In this document: positions 49,327 through 60,898 of the stretch, piece by piece | How the letters are laid out: every line of letters begins with the position of its first letter | How positions within the stretch are numbered: position 1 is the first letter of the stretch | DNA from: Atrina japonica | Lineage: Eukaryota; Mollusca; Bivalvia; Pterioida; Pinnidae | Length of the DNA: 64,000 nt | Direction: 5' to 3' | Assembly (NCBI GenBank): GCA_030159075.1 | Contig: BROG01000478.1 | Location: forward strand, 250,001 to 314,000 | The notes under the pieces: generated by a model | The model's input: only the letters and a program-made list of their open reading frames with translations | What the model was told of the DNA's origin: nothing | Databases searched by the model: none | Translations under genes and position numbers: made by a program

Positions 49327-49530
49327 CAGTACGAGCCACGCCGATTCTGCAAAAGTCACGTCATCGCAGTGGTCATATAAATCTTGCTCAATAAATTCGC
49401 CACAAATCCGCGATCAAGCTATTGAGCTCAATGCGGGTCGCCGCAGTTTGCGATTTAAAAAAATCATCGCTGCAGTTTGCGATGTAAAAATTTATCTCCG
49501 CAATTTGCGGCTGTGAACAACTGAAAACTA
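49327..49530. repeat. Left terminal region of the 9-kb element
   Basis: The 37-bp terminal repeat is followed by about 160 bp rich in CpG, with repeated TTTGCGAT and ATCATCGC motifs and a GCGGCTGTGAACAAC segment. These recur, inverted and diverged, at the right end. Repeated subterminal motifs of this kind often bind transposase; that role is inferred. Confidence 0.6.
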
Positions 49531-51069
49531 TTGATGATTAATCAGGTTAACATTACTTTACATTTGTTAATATTACTTGCAAAATTCCTGCCTAGCATGG
49601 TCTGCTGAAGTATTTCGATCGATTTTGTCAGCATAAGGTAACGTACTTAGTAGTATGATGGGGATAGTAAACATCAAATGTGTTTTATATTGGACTTAAA
49701 AATAATTTATTCCGCTGAAACTGCTAACTCATAATCGGTGTGAACGTGTTATCACAAAGTAAAAGTATGTTTATTTCTCTGTAGCTTACCATAAGTTTGA
49801 CTACAATGCTGAAAAACTGTATCTCGAATCATTAGCATATTCAGCATACTTTGAAGTCTTCCTTACGTGACTTAAAGTCTCGCCAGTTTCATCCTGATTT
49901 AAAAACACAGAGTTCGACAAACTTGCGTAACAGTAAGAAATGTTTTTAGTTACGCAACCTAGTTTTACTAAATATTTATCAATAAACTGTTAGTTTGAGA
50001 ATAATTCTTTATCTCACAAATTAGTGACATGTTTCTAATCCTTAAAAAAAAACACATTGCAGACACAAACATCGGCCCGCTACTAACCTATCGCTGAAGC
50101 TGAGAAAAATAAAGCAATTAGCAATGAGAAATACCCATACCGGAATACGATGGTCATTGTCATACTTGACCTGTGATCCGTCGTGCAGACAAGTTCTTAT
50201 TTCTTAATAAAAAAATCTGCTAACGCATGATCTTTGATATCGCTTTCATAACTTGAAGTCATGTAGTCCTGCCTTTTCGATAACATATTACCCTCAGGTG
50301 ATTATTTTACCCCACCTCTACCTGTATACGTAATTTTGTTTGACGTTTTGTCTGTCAATCATCGTTTCGATTTATGACGCTCTATGGGTCATATATATCT
50401 TTAGTCGAGAGAGAGACAATCGAAACTAAATAATATATTTCCAGACCAACATCATCTAATTGATGTTTTGATATTCACTACTCTGAGAGAGTGAAATTGT
50501 TTGCCTTTGATGGAATTTTCCGTTTTAAGAATTAATTTTTGCTTTATCACCATGTAATCTAATTATAAAAACCAAAATGACCTAATAGATTCTCAGAGTA
50601 AAAATAAAAATATGTCACTGTAAACAAAACTAAAACTATGAGCATCGAACTGTAGAATATTCACCCAAAGGAGTCAAATTAATTAATTGGACAGAGGAAG
50701 ATCTCAGATATCAAAATTCAAAGGCTTGGAACTATACCCACAATCCAAACCATAAACGGCTGAGAAAGTTTCGTCATGTTGTAAAATTTTACTTTATTGA
50801 GAGGATGTAAATACAAAATGACAGTTCTGCGAATATAGATCTATGTTTGATAAAATTATAAGTTTTAAAGTAGTTTTGATGATTCATATTCGCAATATCA
50901 ATCAGGAAAGCGATCGCTGATCAGAATTAAAAATAAAATTCATTTTGTTAAATTAATTATTTTATACTTCTCAATTACAAAAAATTTCGAACACACGTCT
51001 GAAAACTGCGGCAATATTGTTAAAATGTTTTTCTTAACTCCTATATATATATATCCCAAAATATGAGTA

Positions 51070-52100
51070 AGCCAAGAATATTTTTTCTGATATTCAAATC
51101 TTTAAGTACAGCTGATCCAAGCTATACATATTTCTTGTCGATAAAAAAAAATTTATTGCTGCCTCCCCCTAAGATCCACTATCTTTAAACAGAATCCACA
51201 TAATTTGATCAAGTTACAAATATGGCTCATTGATCAAGACCACAGACCAAAGCTATTACATAACAGGGACAAAATATCGATTCTGAGTGAATGGGGTATC
51301 CATAGCGACAGGGTTTAAATCACTATCAAAAGATTACTCAGGTTGATGTGAGTGTATGTGAGGACTTACATCGACGCGTGTGTGTCATTATTATCAGAGG
51401 GCATATCGAAAAAAATATTGATACTCATTTAAAAAATACTAAAACTTAGAAAGGATATATGCATTTAATATTTTGTATGATATATATTTTTTAATGCCCA
51501 TCATGTTCAGACACTCACGTGTCACAGTAGGTGTTGGCACGTTAAAGAATCCTCACTGCTCAATGGTCGTAAGTGCCGAGCATAGGCCAAATTTTGAAGC
51601 CTTTCACGGGCATTTGGCGACGTCTCCATATGAGTGAAATATTCTTTAGTGGGACGTTAAACAATAATAAACAAACAAACTTTGCATCTTTGTGAAATAT
51701 ATTATGCAAGTAAAAAATTTAAGTACAAATGAAATAATAATAAAAAAACTAAAATTATCCGTGTTTCTCTGTTAATAACTTTTCGAATTTATTTTCCAAG
51801 TTTTAAAAACCTATTCACAAGTTGCAGAATTTCTCCAGACTGATTCAGAATAGATATACTGAAAGAATAGCAATATATTGGTAAAATGAATACGCGTTAA
51901 AATGCATGTAAAACTCTGTATCCTTTCATATTCGACCCGTAGTTCGTGGGGGTGTGCATTCTTTACGCCATAATAGTCAATTCTTTCAGTCATCTTTCAA
52001 CCAATCATTTGATAGTGTAGGCAGTATAATGATGTCGTTGCGTAGTTCGTGTCACCTGATGTGTGATTGACGGAATTCATCAGTTTGATTTTTGAAACCG
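51070..52100. repeat. Duplicated block inside the 9-kb element, copy 1
   Basis: The block matches 53690-56130 in direct orientation in two stretches: 51100-51370 (with ATTACATAACAGGGACAAAA and GAATGGGGTATCCATAGCGA) and 51830-52090 (with CAACCAATCATTTGATAG). Between the two matching stretches a SINE has inserted at 51505-51680. Confidence 0.65.
51505..51680 (+). mobile_element. SINE, 5'-truncated copy
   Basis: The segment has the central domain shared with 2222-2487 and 27039-27313 (GTCACAGTAGG, CACGTTAAAGAA, AAGTGCCGAGCATAGGCC) and the tail AATAATAAACAAACAAAC. The tRNA-like head is missing. Confidence 0.75.
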
Positions 52101-52384
52101 TAAACCTCCAGACATTGAATTATGACCTCTTTATCGTTAAAAATATTTCGTTGATAGATTAATTCTAGAGCCCGATGAGGTATTCTTTTCCCCATGATCC
52201 AACTGTGTTTGCTTCCCAGAAATGGTATGATATAAAAGCCCACTGCACAGAGTTGCTTATCACATTGTGACTTGTCTTTTTCTGGCCAAATATTTCATTT
52301 AACAGACACACTTATAAGGTGCAAATCAAGGAATTTTCCAGGAGAGGCATGAAGTTTTTTTTTGGGGGGGGAGGGGGGGTGGAC

Positions 52385-52615
52385 AAGATACCGCCATACA
52401 CGTGGTGGGTCGTGGGTTCGAACCTCGCCGGAGACGACTGGCTTTTCCTGTCCTTCAGATGAGCCGATAGTAAAACCGAGGTCCCGTGTCACAGTAGGTG
52501 TTGGCACGTTGAAGAACCCTCACTGCTCAATGGCCGTGTAAGTGCCGATTATAAGCAAACATTTCAGTTAAGCCCTTCACAGGCATTTTCTGACGTCTCA
52601 TTCAGTTGACTTTCT
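52385..52615 (+). mobile_element. SINE with tRNA-like head
   Basis: A B-box-like GGTTCGAACCTCG is followed by the same central domain as 27039-27313 (GTGTCACAGTAGGTGTTGGC, CCTCACTGCTCAATGGCC). The tail is degraded. It sits next to a run of G at 52364-52378. Confidence 0.7.
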
Positions 52616-53803
52616 AGTATGGCTTTTTCATGATTTATATTTCAACATTATTTATTAAAAATAATGCAAATTAAGTTTAAGCATAGCGTAACAATGTTAA
52701 CTGTTATGGTAGATCTATGTGGTTTTTCACTCAAGACATCTCCCCACCCCCCACTAAATTAAAATGCAAGAATTACCATGTAGACCTATAAATAAAAAAA
52801 TTATCAAAACAAAAATTATTAAACTAAATATCTCTCTATGTAATCTTCAAAGATATGAAAAGGGCTATCACAATAAACAAGACTATGTCTGTGAGCATCT
52901 TTGCGTTTAACTTTACTCCGTACTTTGAATATACATGTATATTCCTTATGAGTGGAATGCTGAAAAAGTAAAATTCCCAAAACTATGGTAGATACCGATA
53001 ACCTTTACTGTTATAGTTGATTAGGTCTAATTTCAGCGATATTTCTTTGAAGAAAAAAATCATAAATCGCTAATAATTAACCTGATTACAAAGTATTTTC
53101 AAAATCAATCTGACAGGCTTCAAATATGAAAATTAAGGAAATCATCAAGATTTAATTTCATAATGTTTCGTTTTCATATTCAGTAAATTACACGTTATTT
53201 CGAGTTTTGATTATCATGTTTATGTCATCATCAATACCTGTAAGAAATAATCAACCACGCAAAAAAAAAAAAAAAAAAAAAAAAAATGCCTGATAGACTG
53301 TAAATATTATATGTATATAACTTATCAACAATAGGTCTAAACATAGGCCTATAAAAAAGTAAATATTTTCTTTTTCATAGAGTCGGTAGGTTATTTTAGT
53401 CAATTTTATTTCAGCAATTATGTGCAACCAGACGTAGATACACTGGTGATAATATGTTGAACAATAAAAGATCAACTCGGTTTTTTTATTTTATTTAAAC
53501 CATTATTCAAAATCATTTTTATTAGGAAATGAACAAATTATATTTTAAATAGACTAATGTTTTAAATTTTGTGATATAATGGTGAAATATGTAACAAGAT
53601 TTGTCACTGCAGTAGCAGTAGTCTATGTAAACTACGTGTAACCATTGATAGTTTCACCCAGTAGAAATGTGTGATGTCACGCTGGATGCCCCTATATTTT
53701 CCCGATATTAAGACTAAATCATAAAGTATGGCTGATCTAAATCTGGTGTGTTCGTAAAAAAAATCTATTGCTGTGTCCCCCGAAGATCCATCTTCGTTAA
53801 ACA

Positions 53804-54091
53804 CAGGGATGAGATTGGCAAATCTTATTTTCAGAGGAAAATGAGCTAGGGTCCAACTGACGTATTTCAGGTTGCGTATTTACAGATTTACATGTACCGA
53901 TCTTGCTGTGTCGGAGATAAGAAACAAAGACCACTCAGTGTTCAGGATAGACAACAATTTTATTAAACAAAGGTATACTTTTAAGCTGTAAAAATGAAAA
54001 ATATTACATTCTTACCCCCCCTAAAATTTTCTCAACGGATTTTTTCACAAAATCGATTGGGACTGTCAAATTCGGAAAAATCTCATCCCTG
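53804..54091. mobile_element. 288-bp inverted-repeat element (hAT-like)
   Basis: The ends read CAGGGATGAGATT and AATCTCATCCCTG, a perfect 13-bp inversion. Copy 1 of the duplicated block lacks the segment (TTAAACAGAATCCAC at 51187), so copy 1 shows the empty site. AAACA stands on both sides. CAGGG ends are common in hAT elements. It is too short to code for a transposase. Confidence 0.62.
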
Positions 54092-54130
54092 CAAACAGAG
54101 TCCACATTATTAGACCTACTTACAGATATA

Positions 54131-55300
54131 CAGTCAAACTTGTGTATAAAGACCGCTCAGGGGAAATTACAAAAATCTTCATCCCAGGTGGTCATATAGA
54201 GAGTCACACAGATATTAAATCCAAGGCATCGGAGACTTACATTATTTCCAATAATATTTCTCCATCGTTGAGAGATTTCATTTAGTGATTAAATGGATAA
54301 TTTAAATACTAAAGGGATTTTCTTAACAGGGACTGGAAAATATTCAATTTAAAAAAAAAAAAAAAAAAATTTGGAATATTTGCATCTTTTCGGGAAAATA
54401 CAAGCCATTTTTGCAATGGGAAGGGTCCTGTAACCATCCAAAAATAGCATAGATCCCGGTAGCTAATAAATCATAACATGTAAATAAAGATAAATTAAAC
54501 AATGAAATAATTCAATGTTTTAATAATTTAAATTGTAATGATGTAATTAAATTATACATGCTCAACGGCACATTATTAAAACTGAAACAAATATCTTAAA
54601 TGTGCTCAAAGTTGGTGGCTGTGTTGTTAAGTAACACGAGTCAGAATGTAAGAATATAAAAATGATGTAGGTAGTTGAATTTTATTTAATTATCATTTTA
54701 TAGACATAATCCAATGCTAAATTTTACTCTTTGGATTGAGATGTTGAAATCAAGTGATGTTCGATTAGTTACAGCATTCCAGAATAATAAAACAAATTCC
54801 ATCATTCACGATGATATTTTAAATTCCTGTTCGTAAAAACACACAAGTGTGTCCTTTCTGAATTTTTTTCCTTTTAAGTCTTAGTCTTTCGCCGATTAAG
54901 TAATCATCACCGTTGGTCATAAATTGATGTAAACAAAAGATTAATCAGTCGCTACGATTGATAGTTCCTGGTTGATGTCATAGATTTAGAGTGCCTAATT
55001 ACTACCCGGGTCGTTAATTGACACTTGTGACTGTCAGCCTCGTGTATTTCGCCATGTTGTTGATTAAGTCTGAATTGTCCCGCGAGAATTAAGTACGAGT
55101 TATCTCCCTTCCAAGAGTAGTAATGTATTGCAGTCGTACGCAAGTAGGAAACCACGGCGGACAAAATTTACTGCGGTTTAAGGCAGGTGGTCGCTATATA
55201 GAGGGCAAATCCAATAGTAATTCTCAAGGGGCAGTCAAAATTCGGTCGTTATGGACAGGAAGTCGTTATATGAGGGGGGTCGCTAAGGCAAGTTTGACTG
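54131..55300. mobile_element. TA-flanked element CAGTCAAACTTG..CAAGTTTGACTG
   Basis: The perfect 12-bp inverted ends are flanked by TA. Copy 1 of the surrounding block is uninterrupted at the corresponding place. The outer parts resemble the 180-bp family seen at 16704-16882 (repeated phrases such as AGGTGGTC and ATATAGAG). The 0.97-kb middle, from about 54199 to 55170, appears to be a later insertion, but I could not define its ends. Confidence 0.55.
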
Positions 55301-57240
55301 TAATAGCTCCTCGTTGAAGACCGCAGATCAAAGCAATTACATAACAGGGACAAAACATCAAGTCTGGGTGAATGGGGTATCCATAGCGACGGGGTCATAA
55401 ATCACCTCAAAAGATAAAAACTCAGCTTCTTATGTACACAGATATACGCTCAAGCCATGAACTGTATCTAGTTCAATGATGGCGTACCCGATGATTCAAA
55501 ATGAATATATATATATATATATAGCTAATTAAAAAAAAAATTGATATCGAATCTATTAATAAAACATATTTATGCTACATGTATATTTTACCAATTTTAT
55601 AACAAAATACATGTATATCGTTGTCATTTTGGTAGAATGCGCTACTGAGTTAGGGTGGATGTAGATTTAGACGCGCCGCCATTGAACTCGGTCACAAACA
55701 AGGGAAACTGTGCATTTGTGTTTGTCTCTATTTATCTTTGGGTCATAAAACGTCATTTACTGCTTTAACTGATTTAACGTAAAATCCAATGAGTTCAATA
55801 AAATAATCAATAAATTATAATATGTTTGCATAAATTCAATATATCCATTTGAGTACTTTTGCGTACGGTTACTTATTCAGACGGTTTCTTCCGGTCCGTA
55901 ATAGATTCTAGATAGATATACTGAAAGGAAAACATGCGAAAGTGGTAAATAGAAAATGCATTAAAACTGCATGTAACACACTGTCTCCTTTCTTATGGGA
56001 CGTAGTCAATACTTTCAGCCGTCTTCCAACCAATCATTTGATAGCGTAGGCAGTATTGTGCTGTCATTGCATATTTCATGTCATCTGATATATGTATGAA
56101 TTCAACAGTTTTGATGCTTGAATATGTATGTATTGGGCGTGATTTGCAGCAATCATGAATCACTTGTGATTGAAGATTTTCAAAGAGAGGCTGAGCAGTC
56201 TGTGGGCTGGAATACATGTAATTAAAGTCAATCTGATTTTATTATTAAATATAATATACAAGTTTAAATCGTGTTGTATTTTATTTTAAAAAAGAACACC
56301 AATCAGATTATTTAAACCCTGTGCGGTAGTTGATGATGGCTAGAATCATAATTCGAGATTAATCAGCATATGAAAAATCAGACACGACTTATTGAAAATA
56401 AAACTTGTTGAATTTTGATCAGCTATCGCTTGTTAGAGCACATGTTCGATAGATGTTTAAATTGATTTTCAAACATAGTTTTACTTACGGGAGGCCTGTG
56501 GTCTCTTCCCGGGTACATTGTGAAGATATACCATTATAGAGTTCTTAATATATGCATTTTTGCTCTGAATGAATAGAATATCCCGACAATTGGTATTCCT
56601 CCCAACCTTGAAAGAGTTCATTTGTTGATGTTAAAATAAGTTTTTGAAAGCTGGGAATTTTACTTGTATAAAACATCAAATGTTAAAAATAGACTTTGTA
56701 AAAAAAAGTTTTACCCGCGTGAATGGATAGTATGTTTCGTATTACGAAATCGGGTACAGATTTTCTTGAACTTTTAATAATACATGCATGTTATTCGTAC
56801 CCTTTTTAATCTTCTGAAAAATAAGTAATATAGCTTCGATATATCATAAGCTTATCAGAAATTCAAATAGTGTACACACATACACGTTATACTTTACTTT
56901 AAGTGAAGTTCATGTTAAAGTCGGGTAGATAAAGGTATCAGCAACCCAAATTCAATTACATAAGGTTTAGCATATAATAAACATTCGGGAGTTTTAGTGG
57001 AATTGTCAGGAGACCAGGAAATTCTATACCTTTTTACTATTATCGCATACATGATAGTTCTATTGATGTAAACCTTTTCTGTGATTTTAAAGTATGATTA
57101 AAACGGTATTTTCACAAAACTTATTTTTGGTGGGAAAATGAATATTAAAAAGCAACAAATTTTCTCCTGAAAACAAGATAATTTCAAGATATAACTTTTT
57201 TTTTTTTTTTTTTACTTAAAAACTCTTGTACTTCACATAG

Positions 57241-57330
57241 GGTAGGTCTAGTGGTTAGGTTATCGCGTCCCAAAAAACCTAGGCATCTCTTGGCTCTTGA
57301 CAACAATCAGTTCAGGGCCACATTAACCTT
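57241..57330 (+). repeat. tRNA-like fragment
   Basis: GGTCTAGTGGTTAGG resembles a polymerase III A box as found in SINE heads. No B box follows at the usual distance, so this is a decayed head at most. Confidence 0.25.
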
Positions 57331-57430
57331 GATTTTTTATGGAGTGGAAATTTGGTTTTTACTTTGCGGAAATTTGTTGTTCTCGGGTGCCCTGAACTAA
57401 GAATTTGCCGTTCAATTTTTAACCATTAAA

Positions 57431-57433
<3 letters not shown>

Positions 57434-57462
<29 letters not shown>
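57434..57462. repeat. TA microsatellite
   Basis: About 14 TA units inside the 9-kb element. Confidence 0.85.
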
Positions 57463-57464
<2 letters not shown>

Positions 57465-58149
57465 GAGCTGAATAAAACAGGCATTAAACCATTGAAACAA
57501 AACAAAGTACCTTTAGATATCGGAATGAGAAACATATCTTTTCACCGAGCAAAAATAAATGTGGAGAGAGAGAGAGAATTACAGAACTTCTAATTTTTAA
57601 GCGCTATCACAAATTATGCTTGCATTTTTTGTTTGAAAATCTGTTATATTAAACCGGATACGTAGATAACCCAAACGTTATATGAGGTAAGTAGGATTGA
57701 AAGAAAATAAAACACGTTAGGATTAGTCGAAGTTCCGTTATTACTTTTTGTCCATTTTTTAATCATGTCACAAATCTTAGTTAATTGACATACAATGTCT
57801 AATATCACAATTACGGATAGTGGAAAAGCGATAGACATGTAAGGATAGAAAGAAGGTCCCACTTGTCCAACTCTGCAGAGACGTGATTACATTTCACGCA
57901 CGGATGACTTTGACTTGACGACTTGGGTAATCAATTTCAATACTTGACACAGATGAACTTTGGTATGTGATGCAATTATAACATAACTGTTGAACAAAGT
58001 GAAAGTCGGGATTATTGTTTGGCTTGAGATCAATTCGAAGGTACATGTTTCGGGCCCTATAGAAGATAATGGTCCCATTTAAGCGAATAGTAATGTACTT
58101 TGATATTTAATGAAAAGATTGATCACACACACAAAACAGAATTCAGTTC

Positions 58150-58369
58150 GACAATTCCAGTAGTATACGGAGATCGGCAGCCGGTATTTGCGATGATTTT
58201 CAACAGCCACGATTTGCGATGATTTTCAACAGCCGCGATTTGCGAAGATTTTTAATCGCCGCAATGACGGCAACTGTGGTGGATAGCTGCGATTTGAACG
58301 CATACGTTCATTCAAAACTAACCCCGCCACAGTGACGTGACTTTTGCGGAATCCGCGTGGCCCGTACTG
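58150..58369. repeat. Right terminal region of the 9-kb element
   Basis: Three near-copies of a roughly 28-bp unit, GATTTGCGATGATTTTCAAC plus AGCCGC, lie at about 58185-58260. They precede the inverted terminal repeat that ends CCCGTACTG. Confidence 0.6.
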
Positions 58370-58371
58370 TA

Positions 58372-58422
58372 CTTTCTCACTTATTTTGAGACAGCCTTAT
58401 AAGATACTTTCTCACTTATTCT
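58372..58422. repeat. 35-bp tandem repeat flanking the 9-kb element
   Basis: The unit CTTTCTCACTTATTTTGAGA and following bases to AAGATA is present once left of the element (49293-49326) and once and a half right of it. It supplies the empty-site comparison for the 9-kb insertion. Confidence 0.65.
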
Positions 58423-58619
58423 ATTCAAATGAAGTAATGAAATAATGAAACTTTATTTTAACATTTTTAGACCTGATTAAGTTTTTTCATATAAAGCATT
58501 TAAACTATTTTTATAAAAAATTGATTAAAATGAAATTGCAAATTTGCTATAAATGTATAACGAATTATGCTTATAACGGATATCTATGCAATGTCCACAG
58601 GAATTTGATATATCAGAGT

Positions 58620-59050
58620 TTTACTGTTCATCTCTAAAACTCTTCTTCTCATGAACCAATTATCAGATTTCTTTCAAATCTGCTATGTATGATTGTTTAG
58701 TCAGTATCTACAAAGTTTGTGAATGGAACTATTCCCATGTGAAGTCATATACTGTTTCCAAAAAATGAGATGGGGCTAGTACCCACAGGGGCACCAAAGG
58801 GGCCACATCTAGATACAATACACACAAGTGCCTATTAGATCTCTTCAGTCCTTCTCTAGCACCACTGAAGGAATTTTGACAAAACGTTACAAGAAGCAAG
58901 TGTACTGAAGGTCCTCTACTAAGTTTGTATTTTTCTGCCAGATTGACTCCGGGATGGGACAAAATAGGTCCAAGAAGGTTCCCCATTCTGAAAATCCCTC
59001 CAGAATTGGTGCAAGAATTACATTGTGTAATTGGACTTCCATTTGTTTCA
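58620..59050 (+). repeat. Dispersed bivalve-type repeat, partial
   Basis: CTTCTTCTCATGAACCAATT and GTATGATTGTTTAG match 11125-11180. TACTAAGTTTGTATTTTTC and AATAGGTCCAAGAAGG match the core of 40971-42065. It lies between the 9-kb element and the second coding exon. Confidence 0.55.
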
Positions 59051-59870
59051 ATTTTCAATAGACTACATAAAAAATAAAGTCATGCTTAAAAAAATGTCTT
59101 TATATGTTAAAAGGAAGAAAAATAAAACCATTATTTCATTTGTGATGACACAAGTCTCTCATCGTTTTGTTTGCAGTACTTTTAGAAATAGTAAATTCTA
59201 GAATTGATACTGGACCAAAATTTTGTATTATGGAAATCTATTTTTATGAAAGTACATGTAGTAATGATAATCATATAAAAAGATTCATTTACATTGATAA
59301 ATATGTCAGTCTTTCTTATTATATAAAGTATTTGTTTGAAATAGATATAATTTTCAAATAAATATGTTTTAAATATAGTAACAATTTCATGTTGATTTCT
59401 GTGCACATTATTTTTATTTTATACAGAAAGTCACGACTTTTAGTTTTATTATATACTTGTATTATGATATGTATTAATGAGTTTTCCATTTGATTTTCAC
59501 CTTGGCTTACAGTAAAGGATCTTAGTTTGAATTGTTTATCTTTACTGTAGCATTTCTTAATAAGGTGAAAAACTATAAAACAGAGATGCAGGTGTTAGAT
59601 GATAATTTAAGAGTCTGTCTATTAACCTTCCTGTACTGTAATTGAAATATTAATTTAAAACAGAACAACTGACAACAGTCATTAGGAAATATCAATTAGT
59701 ATACCAGCATGCAAGTTAAAGGAATTGACTATGATTTGCTATCTCATTCGTATTTATTTGATAGGCTCATATATAGATATATCATTTGGTATAATAACAT
59801 TATGGGAAAATGTAGAGTGAATGGCAAAGTTTGAATTTTAATTTCTTGTGATATTTTTCCATTATTTTAG

Positions 59871-59930
59871 ACAACAACAATCAGATTATGGAGAAACCTA
59901 CCCCAACAGTCAAACAAGAAAACCAACCTG
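59871..59930 (+). CDS. Second coding exon (60 nt, phase 1-1) of the same gene
   Basis: The exon is bounded by a strong acceptor (ATTATTTTAG ending at 59870) and a donor (CCTG|GTAATG). Joined to the G left over from the exon at 45538-45712, it reads 20 codons without a stop and leaves phase 1 again. The peptide is Asn/Gln-rich, then Pro/Thr-rich, and contains VKQE (K73 of the joined protein), a fourth sumoylation-consensus site. The matching phase and the repeated motif are the reasons for joining the two exons across about 14 kb. Because its length is a multiple of three, the exon could be skipped without breaking the frame. No domain is visible. The call rests on splice signals and phase; a transcript would settle it. 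Confidence 0.55.
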
Positions 59931-60305
59931 GTAATGTATTGAATTTCTTTGACCACAATTATCTGTAGTAAATACTGTCTGTTTGCTTAGTGCTCGAAAT
60001 AAGATGTAATAGTAATTAGTCCATTGGATGAGACCTAATGCTCAGGAATTTCCATCAAGTCTATAGCACAAATTCAAATTTGGGTAGCTTCTTATTAATA
60101 GACCTTTTTTTAGTTCACATGATTGCTCATGTAAGCAGAGTTGGCAAAACTTGCCGGCCTGCCAGTAATTTCCGGTAAATTTTGCATATGTCTGACAAAA
60201 TCAGAACCTCGCTGGACATTTTGTCCGGGGAATTTCCGTTCTGCAAAAAATGAATCTTTCTTTTTTCCAGCGTTGTAGTTTCAAGTATGAGTGGTTTTAT
60301 CTTTT

Positions 60306-60426
60306 ATAAAACTAAGAAAAAGATGAAAAAAAAAAAAATTAAAAAAAAAATATAAAAAAATTTTAATATAAAAAAAAAAGAATAGAAATATAGAGAGGAA
60401 AAAAAATAAAGATAAAAAAAAAGAAA
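60306..60426. repeat. A-rich low-complexity stretch
   Basis: About 120 bases of A runs broken by single T or G, downstream of the second coding exon. Confidence 0.85.
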
Positions 60427-60798
60427 TAGTAAACCATTTTAACAAAACTAAACCTTTTTAAAAGCCGTAGTGATAATATTTGACTGGTATTTCAGTCCCG
60501 ATAATATTCTAACAATACTATTGCAATTTTTGTATCCGTTATAGCTGCAACGAAGAAGGTATTTCTCTGTATTCTTTGTTGCAGTCCATACCTTCGTACA
60601 AAATGCCAGAAATCGGTGATATTTGGCAGATTTAACAGGTCTCATCTCAGAGCTATTTTCTTCAGTTCAACTCATGCAACGATAAATTATTATTATTTGT
60701 AATATTAATCTGATGTAATTTTATTTAATTTTGAGGTTTTCACCCAGTTTAGATTATGCCCCATTTCCTATATATGTATGTATCATTAGAATATACAG

Positions 60799-60898
60799 TA
60801 AATATATATATGTATGTATGTATGTGTGTGTGTGTGTGTGTGTATATGTGTATGTGTATATATATATATATGTATATGTGTGTGTATATATATATATA
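60799..60898. repeat. TATG/TG/TA microsatellite
   Basis: ATGTATGTATG, then TG repeats, then TA blocks broken by TGTATATGTG. A TA-type element seems to start at 60920 (CAGTCAACTCAACTTATG). Confidence 0.85.

Larger units (their letters stand above)
53690..56130. repeat. Duplicated block inside the 9-kb element, copy 2
   Basis: This is the longer partner of 51070-52100. The extra length comes mostly from inserted elements at 53804-54091 and 54131-55300. An AT-rich middle part shows little similarity to copy 1. Substitutions are scattered, so the duplication is not recent. Confidence 0.62.
49327..58369. mobile_element. 9,043-bp element with 37-bp terminal inverted repeats and TA duplication
   Basis: The left end reads CAGTACGAGCCACGCCGATT and the right end is its inverse; over 37 bp only three positions differ. 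TA flanks both ends (49325-49326 and 58370-58371). The flanks are copies of one 35-bp tandem repeat that contains TTCTCACTTATTTTGAG. An uninterrupted copy of the junction, AAGATACTTTCTCAC, is visible at 58402-58416, so the element split a TA in that repeat. Inside the ends lie diverged subterminal repeats based on TTTGCGAT and GCGGCTGT. No transposase-length frame is visible; the longest stretches are under 80 codons. The interior is visibly richer in CpG than the host intron. It holds two SINE copies, a duplicated block of about 1 kb, and at least two smaller inverted-repeat elements. TA duplication suggests the Tc1/mariner group or a similar family; the assignment is inference. Confidence 0.72.
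45713..59870 (+). other. 14.2-kb intron, mostly mobile DNA
   Basis: The interval begins with GTAAGG and ends with TTTTAG. In order it holds a 46-bp minisatellite, a 1.35-kb hAT-like element inserted in that array, about 1.8 kb of unremarkable AT-rich sequence, a 9.04-kb element with terminal inverted repeats, and a copy of the dispersed bivalve repeat. About three quarters of it can be attributed to repeats. Other small exons inside it cannot be excluded. Confidence 0.5.

Noticed and set aside
49293..58406. A 33-bp target-site duplication for the 9-kb element
   Set aside because: The 35-bp repeat continues for another half unit on the right, so it is an older tandem repeat; the duplication is best read as TA.
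60138..60250. hAT-like left end starting CAGAGTTGGCAAAACTTGCC
   Set aside because: It looks right, but I found no matching right end, so it is not listed as an element.
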